A stretch of 64,000 bases of DNA from Rachycentron canadum (lineage: Eukaryota > Chordata > Actinopteri > Carangiformes > Rachycentridae): NCBI GenBank assembly GCA_038496675.1, contig CM076659.1, positions 6,373,072 through 6,437,071 on the forward strand, read 5' to 3'. The translations under genes were made by a program, and so were the position numbers. Positions 22,333 through 35,400 of this stretch are shown piece by piece (position 1 is the first letter of the stretch; every line of letters starts with the position of its first letter). The notes beneath the pieces were generated by a model that was not told the DNA's origin, did not search any database, and saw only the letters and a program-made list of their open reading frames with translations.

Positions 22333-25300
22333 AGACGGCTGCTTGCCCTCCTAATTGTACACAGATGAGTGTTTACTATAGGAAAGGGAGAGTTAGAGAG
22401 GAAGTGATAGACTCCATGTGTTGGTGATGAGAATGTTCCAGAAGGTACTTTGGACTCTGCTCCATTTACAGGCATATGTGTTGTTGTATTCGAGATAGAG
22501 GCAGAAAATAAGCTGAGGTTGTATTCATGTTTGTTCCCTTACTGTCTCCGGGCCTGAGCGACTGTGCCTACACATGAGACCGTCTGTCTCCTGCAGAATG
22601 TGCGCGTCTGTGTCAGCCTGTCAGGGCCATGAAGTCTGTTCTTTGTCAGTGACCAGAGAGGGGTCGACCTTGCCAGGCTCCAGGAGAGCGGCCTCACCCA
22701 GCTGAGCAAGGTTAACACAACAGTGGAGCATCGCCGTGCTCCACTGCTTGTTCCTCCTGGTGTGATTACCCAGCAGCCCCATCATGATGAGTGTCTGCTG
22801 ATGGTGGAGGAGGCGCGAGGTCCTCGTAGGTGTCAGAACTTCATGACAAGTTCGCACCCTTGTAGACTACCAATCAAATAATCAAATAACACAACGTTTT
22901 ACTACCAAGTCCACTGGAGACTCACAGCAGCCAGTGTAGCATGGTCTCTATAAATGATGTCATCTAATAACTGCAGCTGTTGGTAAACCGTTTACTTTTT
23001 TTTTTTTTTTTTTTGAGAGAGAGTTTAAACAAAAGTTTCATTTGTGCCCCTCAGCAATATTGCACATTGGGAGGCTTTGCTGTTGGTAATTTGTTGACTG
23101 GCAAAGCAGTAGTCACTGTAGAATTAGGAGTGGAAAATTATGCTTTACTGGCATCGGTAACACAGGTGGAGAACTCGATAAGAATTTTTTCGCATGAGCA
23201 AGGATTGTTGTGGACTAAACAGATGTAGTCACTCTGTTTTCCATATTGGTCATGGAAAGCAAGAAATTTTGAGCAAAATCCTTTTCTCGTTAGCAGGTGA
23301 AAGGAATTTCAATACATTTACATTAAATAATATGTATGTTTTCGGTCCATTACCGCTCCATCTTCGCTCCTCTCCATTTAGGTGTGAGGTTGAATCAAGG
23401 GTAAAGGCATTGTGTTGCACAGTTTGTGAGACTGCTAAAGCTCAGCACAACACCTCTCAGCAAGAACTATGTGCACTGCTGCAATGCATGAATCGTTTTA
23501 GTTTTTCAAGTTTGCACTCGATCCTTATATTTTATAGATTTGCTTATTTTTATGACTCTAACTCAACTAATATTTTATGGATTTAGTCATATTTTCTGAT
23601 GAGAGTCCAACCCAAGTGGGTGAGTCTGAAAGGCAGTGAAAACTGTTTGGGTGTTTGCCGCAGGCAAAGGTAAAATAGAAATGACAGATGACAGTGCATC
23701 ATTCTTTAGCTCATATCTGCCAAAACAACCCCCGTGTTGGAGAACACTCTGTAAGTGTCACCAACACACACATCAACTGTGGCAGACAAATGGAGAAACA
23801 CACACTCTTTTGGATGAGTTCAGTCTACTGGCAAGATTTTAAGTTGCATCTAAGCCAGGACTGTCCCACCCAGTGAACCATGCCTTCAGCAGTCATCACT
23901 ATTACTAGCTGTACTGCTGTGCACAGACACACACAAACAGAGCATGTTGGTGTGCTTGTGGGAATTTCCAGTAACTTGTAGAGCATCTTGACTGGAACAG
24001 GCACTACCACTATATGGCAGTACAGAGCTACCTCATATACAGGAAACCTTAGATTCCTCCATTTATTGGCAGTGACTCTATGAAATACTAGTCCTAGCCA
24101 AACTGTAACAGAAATGAAATCGCCATATTATTATAGTATTTAGGAAGTGGTGAGACTGGGAAGAGATTGCTATATTGATACTGGTCTTTTAATGGAAACC
24201 AGTTACTAGTAATTTATTTCCAGTTGCTGACAATTTGATTTTACTTAAGTTAGCTGTGTCATTATGTGAAACTGCAGTCAAATGTAGTTAACCCAGGTTT
24301 CAAGGATGCTATCAGCATGTTTAAATGTTCCCTTAATGCTATTTTTCTGTCCTGGCATGAACAAGAGTCCAGAAGAAGAAAAACAAACTCTGAATTAGTA
24401 TAACTTTGAGAGGTAATGAAGTTCCTAAAATCTACTCAAAGTATCAGCTATTGGCAATTTCTGTCAAATGTGTTGCCATTAATGAGCCCGTATAAGTCAA
24501 ACTCATGCTGGAGTCAGTTTTTGAGTGAGGTAAACCAAAGTAAAAAGCAACACATTATTAATGGCTGCCATTGCTTAGTAAGCAGTATCATTATGTAACT
24601 GCCTGCTTTATGAGCCGTTTTACATCATTTATATCCCGACCTTGTTTGTTTTGTTCATTTATATCCCGTCCTCTCTGGGCCCTCTCTGTCCTATGTTTAT
24701 GATACATTGGTGCTATTCTACACCCGTGCTCTGCTCACTCATGCAGACAGTGGACCCAAAGTTAAATATAACATATGTGAATGACACAGCTGGATTGTAG
24801 CATTTCCTTGTGAAATATGAACTTGAAACTGTGATGTGTGTGCACGAGGGTGAGATAGACTGAGTAAAACTGTCCATCACTACTCCACCATACCTGTTTG
24901 TCATTATGGAATGATTTTGGCCCTTAAATGTGGAAGCGTGCTATGTTTGTCCTCCGGCCCTGCAGGTCAGCTCGTCTGTAAACACACTGCTCTCAACTCT
25001 GGCGCCAAAAAAGAAGGAGCACAGGAAATAGTAGAGAGAATGGAAGAAAGATTTAATGTTTCCACAGGCATATACTCCCCCAGTAATTGATATCTGATGT
25101 GCATTTTAAAGTGTGTTAAGAAATGGGCTATTTTGACATCAGTGATGCTGCTTATGCTTATTTAAACTGTCACTATGTCCTCCCTGGACTTTGGGCTTTA
25201 GTTGATAGCCTAAATGTTTTCATTTGTGCAAATACAATCTTCCTTTTTATGCCTTTTTGTGAATAGGGGGCTGCATTTGATATGTGACACCTGAGCAAGG

Positions 25301-28300
25301 AGAAAACAGTGGGGTGTAGATTATATAGGACAGCAATGGAGACGTGTATGGTTTTCATTTATACCTTTTAAAAAAGATTGGTGACCCAGAGAACTAACTG
25401 TTTTTCTCTCTCCCCCCGTCCTTTGTTTCCCTCCACAGTTCCGGAGATTTCTCTGTGATTCACCACTAGAGGTATGTATTTCCTTTGGCCTGTTGACAGT
25501 TTAATAAAACCCATTTTAAATGTCTCTATTCATCCATTTGTGTTACCTGTAATGATTTGCTCCATAGACAAGGTCGTCCTTCGGGAAATTACTGTCATAG
25601 ATAATGATATTTTCATACATTTTAAAAATGTCCAGCATTTCAGCATTTAGTCCTTCATCAAACACACTCAGAAGGGAATAAATGCACGCTAGTCTCCCTT
25701 GTACAGCACATACCTACCCACCCACCTTTGCTCTATCTCTTCAAGAGCCCTCCAGCTGGATTGAGGGGTGGGTTAAAGGGATTCAGGAGGGGGTTTTGTT
25801 TCATATTTGAGGGGTTTTAATTTAGCCCCGTCGAAGTGAAAGGGGGTATTGAGGAAGGGGAATGATGAAATGTGGTGTCCAGATTGTGTTGCATCTGTGT
25901 TCAGCACAAGGTCTTCAGATCAGTCCTTTTCTCTGGCCTTGACAGAATGGGAAACACCACACACTCTTCACTTTGTGTGGTGTGGTACAGATTACTGGCT
26001 GTTGAGGCAGCTTCGTGGGCATCACTTTGGGACCTAGCAGATGGCTATTGGCCTAGTTAGCAAAAATAAGTAATTATTTAGGCTCCAGGGGAAGTTTGAT
26101 TTTAGCTTCTGGTGCATTAATTAATACAATCTTGCTAGTAATCTATTTACAAATTAAAAATTTAAATGGTTATAATATGAAGGATGTTGATGGCATCTGC
26201 AAGAGGATTCATAGTTAAGATGTGCATATTCTCTGTGGCCACTGAGTGAGATGTAGGTGCAGCCAGGCATCACTTAGCAGGCCTGGTGAGCTGCTCTCTT
26301 CAAAACACACCAGTGGACGTGTTGGTCAGGATAATTACACCAGCAATTAGACCCAGGATGAGCACTTATAACAGCCACTTTAATAGGATTGAGGTCCAAC
26401 AGAACACACAAACTGACTGACAAAGAGACACACAGCCACAGTCACTCTGTGTTGCCCTGTGGGCCCCCTCAGGTCTTCACTAATGAACATCATTAGTGTT
26501 TATAGGAAGCAAGCTTTTATCACCTCGTCAAGGCAAGGGTCCAGGCACAGTGAATTACACAGGTCTGCACACATACACACGTGTGCACATGTACTGTGAC
26601 CTCATGTATCTTCCTTCCCTCAATGTCCCCTCCTCTCAGACCGGTTCAGGGGGCCGTCTTCATTCACTTGGCCTCCTCTCGCCCAACTTGTTTTTATTTC
26701 TCTTTCTGATCTCACCCCTTCCCTCTCTCTCTTTTTCTCTCTCTGTCTTCTCCAAATGCTCTTTATTTCAGAGTTATTATGCGTGGCTTTCTGAGCTACC
26801 TCTGCGTGTTGGCCTCCATCTGTCTCCAATCAGGGTGCTATTAAAATACACACACAGACACTCACCACATGGACCTGCATACTGTGTGGTTGATCAGCTC
26901 ACATGTAAGCCTGCATTTATACAAATGTATGCAAACAGCATACTTAAAAATTCAACTGCAGCTAATTAGGACCCAGGTTGTCTGACTTGTTTGTTTGTTG
27001 TTGTGCTCCATTTTACCAAAATTGCAGAGGATTCGTGCTGAAACTCAGACATAATTAACATCAGCTGCCACTGATTCTTCTGTTTTTTTTGTTTTTTTTT
27101 TACTAGCCTACATTTAAACAAACAGACAAGAAAAACACATTTTTTGCTGTCTGATAAACAGGGGCACATCATTGCCTGCAAACATGATGAGCAGCCGTAA
27201 TGCAGGTGTCTCTCACTGCACTTGGCCTTAGTGAGGTCAAGAAACTGTGTTTTATGGGCTGTATGGGGTTCACACACTCATTTGGTTTCTATTTATTTGT
27301 CTTTACAGCCTCCTGATGTGTCTAACCAAGGGGCAAACTCATTAACAGAGGTGTTCACCAATTAGTCACTTAGTTTTTTTTTTTTTTATAGACCCAGGCC
27401 CTTGGCCACTCCTCTGAAGCTCTTTGTCCGTCTGTGTTTTCTGTGTTCAGTTCCTGAGAGGAAGAGGATGAATATTTTCATTATGTAAAGTAAATGAAAT
27501 GCACATCAGCAGGAAATGCACCAGCTGACATACCACATTAGTGAACACACAGACCTTGGCCATGCCTCATCTGTACACCAAACACAGAAAAGATCTCCTT
27601 GCTACATCTGGAGTGAAACAACATGAGACTTCTGTAAATGAGTTAAATACTAAAACATATTTCACTCTGTTTTTTACTGTATTGGAGAAACTAGTAGTTC
27701 TGGATAGTGACAATAACAGGCATGGTGTGAGCTATGCTACACCTGCAGCATGTTTGCAGGTCTTGCCTACAATGTATTAGTTCTAGGGCTGAACAAATCA
27801 TTAAAATATACATGTCCAAATGAAATCCAAATTGTAATAGCTGCGTTTTTTTTTCTTTTCTTTTTTCTTTTTTGACAAAGGTAAAATGTGTCACATCATA
27901 CCATAAATGAAGAGTAAGAAAGGTGCCCTGGCCTACAAATTGTCATCCAGATTTAAGGGAACATGCTTGTTTGGTATAAGACAGAAAAAAAATCAATTCA
28001 TATTTCTTTCAGTGAAAGTACAAAAAAAATAATCTTTCCAACTGATATTGTGAGTCATATCACAATCGCCAAAATAATCACTTCAATAAGTTTGCTAATT
28101 GTTCAGCCCTAGTTAGTTCTATATCAGTTGCTGGTCAGTGCCACGATCATAACAGCAAAATTTGTACTCTAACTCAAAACAACTCAGATTCAGACAGAGC
28201 TGAGGTTTAGCAGAAAAAAGTGGTCACACAGGAAACACTCATCCTTCAGTGACTGATTCCACCCAAAAGAAACTGAGACGCATGTTGTTTATCTACAGTG

Positions 28301-30124
28301 AACTATAGTAAACGTTTCCAGCACAAGTGACTTAAGAAACCACACATGACAGGAGTCTGAGTGTTGTAGTATTACTGGAAAATAACATGTTTAAACAAAA
28401 TTAAAAAATAAAGTAAATGTGTAATTTAGAGATTGTTGGGAAATGGGATAAAGCACAAAGTCTTCCAAAGTCTGTTCTTCAACTAATATGTAACACATTC
28501 AAGCCCTATAAACAGAAGCCAGGCTTTTGTTCCTTCTGATATTGCAAAACAATGTTCAAAACAGCTTTTTATTATTTTTTTTCATTGCATTGAATAAAAT
28601 GTCACTCTCTTTGTGCCTGTTTGGGGCATTTGATCAGTGTGTCTTTTCAGCCATATACATTATTGTCCTTGAAATGTTTTGCACGAGACAAGTAAAGCCA
28701 TTGGAGTAGTTTCTATGAAGTGGAAAGAATTTGTTAGGCTTGTAGTTATTGTTTGGAGATGTTGTCAGTGTTATTACATCATGTGAAAAATGTTAAACAG
28801 TGTTTGTTAATGTTTTGGCAAGATATTTTATTGTACTTAGCAACTTAATACCTGAGCTGTTAGACCTTCTATTGTTGCTATGGGGCAAAAGAGAGCCTGA
28901 CAGTAAATATCATATACTAGGTCCTTGTTTCAGACAATTTATACGTAATGAATTGTTCTGATAGGAGCCTCTGCTAGCATGCTGAAACAAAGATGGAGCA
29001 CCCCGCCTCCCTCCTCAAATGGCCCTGTATTTAGGCCATATGAGAGCGATTTGGGGCTGCATTGGAAGATCTGGTGCGGTTTGATGTGCTCCAGAGAATG
29101 TTTAGATTGTTGTCTCAGTGGCAAGGACACAATCATTAAGCTGTCGTCTGAGGTGACGCACAGGTCAGTCAGACAAGATCAGCCTTGAACATGCTATGAA
29201 CTTATAAACAAATGTACAAGCTCAGACAGCCATTACCTCTGTTGTGCTGGCATTCACGTTCATAGAACTGTGCACAAGCATGCATACTGTGGGTGAAGTA
29301 AGAAAAATCTCCCTCTCTTACACACACTGATCACCGCTTGGCGCTCTTTTCCTTTTAGTTACAACCTCTAAATGATGCCGAGGGGCCTCTGACAAAGCCT
29401 CCAGTGTTTCTGGGAGAACTGGTGCCAAGAAATAACAGGCTGCCTGCTTATACAGACGGACAGTTCCCTCAGCCTCTAAGACACACACACACACACAGCC
29501 ACGTAGAGTGTGATGCTTGCTCCAGATGTGGTGTCTGTCACCCTTCAGCACCCCCCGTTACCCTCCCACCCCCCCATGTAACTGTTCATTTTTATTCTAT
29601 TCTGTTATTCCCTCCTTTTAGCCTGTCTGCCAGTCATTTACAGCTAATGTGTAGTAAACCCCCATCATCTCTATGTCATATCATGTGTCCTGTGATGTGG
29701 AGGAGCATTTAGACGATGTAATCATCCCTCCCCACCCAAGCACCCACACATAAAAAAGAATAAATGGCAGGCATTGTGTCAGACAGGAAATCAGACCTGG
29801 GTGTCCAAAACCCTGAGCTAGAGGCATTTATGTTTATATTACCTGCTCTACTTACGAAAACCTTACATGGTGCTAAAGAGGAATGTGGCACAGTCACCCC
29901 ATTGGTGATGCTCAGCCCTCTGGGGTCACAGAGCTGCAGTGTGCGTGTGCGCATGCCTTGTTTCTATTTGGACATGTTTGGTTAGAGCATAGGCTCAGTG
30001 TATGTGCTGGATAAGAGCGCTAGCTCTCTGTGTTGTGATAACTAGCAGCGTCTGTGCTATTTAACTGGGTCCAGATGAAAGTTGGCAAAGAAGAAGGATC
30101 TTGTTACTTGAGTACTGAAGACAG

Positions 30125-30162
<38 letters not shown>

Positions 30163-32408
30163 ATACACAAACATCAACCAATACCCTAGCTTAACATGAC
30201 TTTTAACCCTATCCCCAAGCCTCTCATCTTAAGCCTTTGTGATAAAAGCAGTCAGGCCACTTGATTGAAAAACCCAGCGTGCGGATCCCTATGAGAAACT
30301 CAATGTGTGTCAAACACTTAACTGTTATATTAATGGGGTAGACTCAGGCACGCGGGTGCACACCTACGCCCACATTCTTTCATGCCTCATGGAGAGAGCA
30401 GACACAGACATATATAGGAGAAAGCTTGGCAACACTCCACTACTGCCTGGTGAAATGGATTTTGCGCATGCAGGGTGTTTTATTAAAAAGTCCTCTCCTG
30501 GAGTGTTTCTGTGACCAGTCCACCCCCCCTCACCCCCAACCCCACCCTGCTCCTGCTCTCACTCCACATTTGGGAGCCATTAGCAGGCCGAACGTGAGGC
30601 TACTGTACACCCCCACACATAATGCGTGAGGCCTAGCAGGGAAAAGCCAGGGTTATAATACACCATCATACAGGTGTGTGTGTAAGACAGAGAAAGTAGA
30701 TCCTTGCAAGAAAGTGAAAACAATCCTTTTAAATACCACATTCTCATTCTGCTGTGATTTATATGTTTTACATACAACCTGTATTGCACACAGGAGTTCT
30801 ATTACTATTTTGACCAGTGACCACCTTCTCTTACTGTTTTTCTCTCTTTGCCTTTCCACAGGCTGAAAATTCTCCAGATGGCCCTGAGGTGGGCTACGGC
30901 TCCTTCCATCAGCAATACTGGCTGGACGGACGCATTGTGGCCGTGGGTGTGATCGACATCTTGCCTACTTGTGTGTCCTCTGTCTACCTGTACTACCACC
31001 CAGACTTTGCCTCACTGTCCCTGGGCTCCTACTCTGCTCTCAGGTTGGTTCCCAGGACTTAGATGAGCCACATCTTCCATCCACCATCCCTTTGTGTTGT
31101 TTCAGAGGCCTCCTTACAACTTGTCTAAAATATATTAGAAGATGACATGTCTTAGAAGACCTTGTCTCCATATGAATAGGGTAATTATTTATCAAAGGCA
31201 ACATGTAGTGCCCTACAGAAGGGTGATTGATGTGCTTCTCCTATTGAACATTCCCTTCTTGTTTTTTTTTTGGCTAATTTCTTTTGTTCTTTCTTTTCTT
31301 CTTCCTCTCTCCATTTTCTTACATTTGCCCTCCTCTTAACCTGCTCTCTCCCTCCCTCCTCTTGATCCTCTCTGCCCCTCCCAAATTTTATCTTTCCTTA
31401 GAACTATATACCATAAGAGCCATAACACTGTAGGTCAGGAAAAATACCTCTTTCTTTGTACTTGATTGGTTGAGGCATTGCTCTGCTTGTGGTTCAGCTG
31501 ACGACAGTTCTCTCTGCCAAGATGAAATAAGAGAATGTACGCACAGACTGCAGGCACACGTATCTGGCGTTTCCTGTAAAATGTAACCCAATAATGTGAG
31601 AAAGGCTTTTAAAAATATTTCTGCACAGATGTGCAAGACTGGATGATCTCTGCTTCAAAGGTAGTGTGTACAGGTGTTCGTATGTGAGTTGCAAGCGTTC
31701 ACGTATGTGTGCATCGTGCACTAATGCGGCCCGGCAGTCAGAACAGACAGGCTCTGCTCATGTTGAGGGAACACCCTGGTCATCATAAGTACACATCTCC
31801 TCATCACTTATTATTTTAAGAGTCTGACTCCAAGAGTAACAGAGTGCTCGGTGTGTGGAGGAGGCCTTGAAGAAGGGAGCCAGCAGGACTGAAATCATCC
31901 TGCTTGTTTACAGACACCAGAACCCAGGCCTTTGATCAGGTCTGGACACTCCCTAGTCTGCTTGGCCTGGCCGACTCTGTCCAAGACTTATTGTACAGAA
32001 TGCATGTGCAACCCCCCCCCCCCCCCCCCCCCCCCCCCGGNNNNNNNNNNNNNNNNNNNNNNNNNNNNNNNNNNNNNNNNNNNNNNNNNNNNNNNNNNNN
32101 NNNNNNNNNNNNNNNNNNNNNNNNNNNNNNNNNNNNNNNNNNNNNNNNNNNNNNNNNNNNNNNNNNNNNNNNNNNNNNNNNNNNNNNNNNNNNNNNNNNN
32201 NNNNNNNNNNNNNNNNNNNNNNNNNNNNNNNNNNNNNNNNNNNNNNNNNNNNNNNNNNNNNNNNNNNNNNNNNNNNNNNNNNNNNNNNNNNNNNNNNNNN
32301 NNNNNNNNNNNNNNNNNNNNNNNNNNNNNNNNNNNNNNNNNNNNNNNNNNNNNNNNNNNNNNNNNNNNNNNNNNNNNNNNNNNNNNNNNNNNNNNNNNNN
32401 NNNNNNNN

Positions 32409-32447
<39 letters not shown>

Positions 32448-35400
32448 AGGAACTTGTGCAAACATTCATTACATTAGATAGTTTTGCTTCTCCACAACAA
32501 GCCCAAGTGAACTGGAACCTGGGCGGTTTAACCATGTACAAGCGCAGCTCTTTACAAAAACTGCAGAGTATGTAACAGAACCTGACTTTTTTCTATTGAG
32601 AAACAGGAACCATGATTTGTTTGGCATTTTTTCCCTGTTGTCTTCTGGGAAAACAGGCGTAGCGTTTGGATGACGCTACAGTTCTGGTTAATCGTGTATA
32701 TTAAGCATTACAAAAGCACAAAAACAAGTAGAGCACTGTGTGTACACATGTGATTCAGCAGTAGAGGGGGATGTTGAGAAAATTCTTGCAGGAGTGTTGC
32801 TCCTTCTGCCTCTGGCATCAAAGGGAAAAGTAGGAGGAGGAGAAGAAAAGAGGCCTATAATGAGGTGCCTGCAGCACTGTGTAGGAAACACAGCTGGTGT
32901 CCAACCTGGATCACTTTCTTATGGGGATGCCCTGGTTATATTGTGTTGCCAGTTATACCGATCCAAGTCCTTGAGTAATTACCATTTGTTGATGTGGCAT
33001 CTCATCCAGTATTTTTTTTTTTTTATGTGTACAGGAAGCTTGTATTAAAATAAAGATTTTGAAATAAATAAATAAAACAATTTCCAGTTAAGTTTTTTTT
33101 TTTTAATATTAATTTGTAAAGTATCTGATATTTTTTGGTATAATTTTTTGAGGAAACAAGGTAGATTAAGATGAAATGTAGAGTTTAAGTCTTGCACCTG
33201 CAAAACCTAGCAGATGCAAAGCAACATTTTTTTAAACCCAGAGGGGCTCTGTACACATGGCTTTCTCACTGCTGCATCCTCTCATATCATTGAGTGTAAC
33301 TGCAGGCTGCTGTTTTGTTTATATTGTGTGTGATTCAGTTCATTTGGCCTTAACTCACTCTCATCTTTGTACAGTTCCAGTTTTTAAGGGATCCCCGATT
33401 GAGCGTTTTTGGCAGCTGCTTTTCCAGAGCAACCAAACAAGGCATTGGAAATGGATTGGACTCTATGCAGTGATTGCTTAGCCATCAGAAACGCTTGGAT
33501 TGGACCCATCTTAATTCTGCAGACTGGCTTGGGAAACCCCTAGCTTTTTATATAGAGTGTATACATATACTGTGCAAGTTTGGGCTAATTTTCTTAGTTA
33601 AATAAGCTTCTGTGTACTTCCCGCCAGTAGTAGCTCACTATGTATTTTATAATGGCTAATCAACTGTTCTTGTAGTGTTTGGTAATGAAATGTTTCCGCA
33701 TGCATGTGAGGCTGCAGTAAGTACCTCGTGGTGTGCACTATTATTGGCTCTTTGTGTCTGGGTGTGTATGTGTATGCACATCAGTATGAGGGAAGCTGTG
33801 CAAGAGCAGAGGGCTTGATAATTGGCTTGTGCTGGAGTGTCAGATGGCTGAAGAGGGGATAATGGCGGACTCAAGCTGCTGCCATGGGGTGGAGGTGGGG
33901 GTGTGAAGGCCTCAAGTGAAGGAGGGGGGTACAGGGTTTTTTGTGAATGGGCCCCTCGCCTCTCTTGACCCCCCTCCCCCAATTCAGGCCTGCCGGGCCC
34001 TTTTGTGGAGAGGGGATGGGAACCCAGGAACCTGGCAGCAAGCGGGTGACCTTCTAGCACCTCGCTCTAGCTGCCTCTCTTCTCCCTCCCTTTCTCTTTC
34101 TTGACCCCCCTCTTTTATATTCTCCTCTTGCTCTCTCTCCCCCTCTCTCCACCCCTCCCTGACTTGGCCTGCTTTGTCCCATGTCTTATTTTTCAGTGCA
34201 TCTATTTTATTTTAAGGCCTCTTTCTCTCTCTCTTAAGTATTGTAAGAAAGAGAATTCTCCCCCTTCATTTAAGCGGGTGAAACACAGAGGGGTGGAAGG
34301 AAGAGTGAAACAAAAAGGGAGAAGAAAGAGGAGCTGGAATTTAGTTATGGAATAGTGAAGGAAACGGTGGAGGGAAAGGGGGAAAATAGGCTTTTAGTAA
34401 AAGGATGCAATTAAGGAAGAAACTATTGAGGAAAAATAAAGCAAGCAAGACATTTACTGTATTTGAAGAAGCTGTATAAATCTTCCAAGTTCTAAATCTT
34501 TATTTTACACGCTCGCTCCCTCTTTTTTTCTTTTCGGCTCAAGGGCTCAATGCCGATAGAGAGAAGGCAGTTGTTTTTGTGTAATGAAATGAGACTAAGA
34601 AAAGCTACCTTTTTGAGTGTGGGTGTTTACTTCCTCAGCTTGGGCACTGCTCTAGTCAGAGCTGCTAGTACCCATTTTATTTCTTTATTTTCCTCATATA
34701 CACTTACATATTCGTATATTAATTCATATATCATAAATTACCCTTTAATTTGCCTGGTTTGTTGTGTTCAGTGATGAAAACCACCTCTAACTTGGTGAAC
34801 ATTTCTGTTCTGCCATTATCAGCTCACACAGTCTTAACTGCATATGTATGTATTTGCAGCTAAAAGGCAATGAAAACTACTTTGCTTCAAATGTTGTGAG
34901 CTTAAATTTGAGTTAAAGTCTAAATTATATTCTTGATTTAATTCATGCCAAAATGCTGGTTAATGTAATGCAAACGTGACTACGTAGCACCTGAAATTTG
35001 ACATTACTGCAGTGCATGTCCACCCAGGATTGACTGTAGACCAGAAAGTATTGCTGGTGTAAGAAATAAACATTGAGCTACAAGTATGTGTGCTGTTTCT
35101 TAAAGAGTGAAGCATGTGTCTTTGTTTGCAGTACTGCTCTGAAAAGGTGTGTTCATGTGTTTCCAACCACAGGGAGATCGCTTTCACCAGGCAGCTGCAG
35201 AAACAGTCCCCAAAGCTGTCCTACTACTACCTAGGCTTTTACATTCACTCCTGTCCCAAGATGCGGTACAAGGTATGAATTGTCTGCAACACACCTCATG
35301 TTTTTCAGCTTTATATTTTCTCAGATGACTGTCCAACAATTTTATCATAGTAATATTACATTTTATTATTTTAAACCTTTGGTATCACGACTGTTATAAC

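Larger units (their letters stand above)
19821..25438 (+). other. ate1: ate1 intron 7
   Basis: About 5.6 kb. Holds a 30-base palindrome (20065-20094), a hairpin (22721-22746), (ATT)n at 21989-22014, (TG)n at 22290-22330 and poly-T at 22996-23014. Balanced-GC blocks lie at 21220-21370 and 22540-22860. No exon or mobile element recognised. Confidence 0.6.
25472..30861 (+). other. ate1: ate1 intron 8
   Basis: About 5.4 kb. Contains a hAT-type miniature element with target duplication (27776-28119), a (CA)n run (30127-30157) and a candidate conserved element (28935-29190). CT-rich DNA near 26690-26750 gives only low-complexity frames. Confidence 0.6.
31044..35172 (+). other. ate1: ate1 intron 9
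   Basis: About 4.1 kb including an assembly gap of 368 N. Upstream lies a 27-C homopolymer, downstream a (CA)n array. Further on are CT-rich runs (34070-34160). No exon recognised. Confidence 0.6.

Noticed and set aside
26496..26969. 157-codon frame in intron 8
   Set aside because: Crosses a CT-rich tract and reads as FLFLFLISPLPSLSF-type low complexity. No recognisable domain.
31904..32477. Frames spanning the N gap
   Set aside because: Made of undetermined bases flanked by poly-C and CA repeats.
33656..34060. 134-codon minus-strand frame
   Set aside because: Proline-rich reading of a G-rich stretch; no conservation signal visible.
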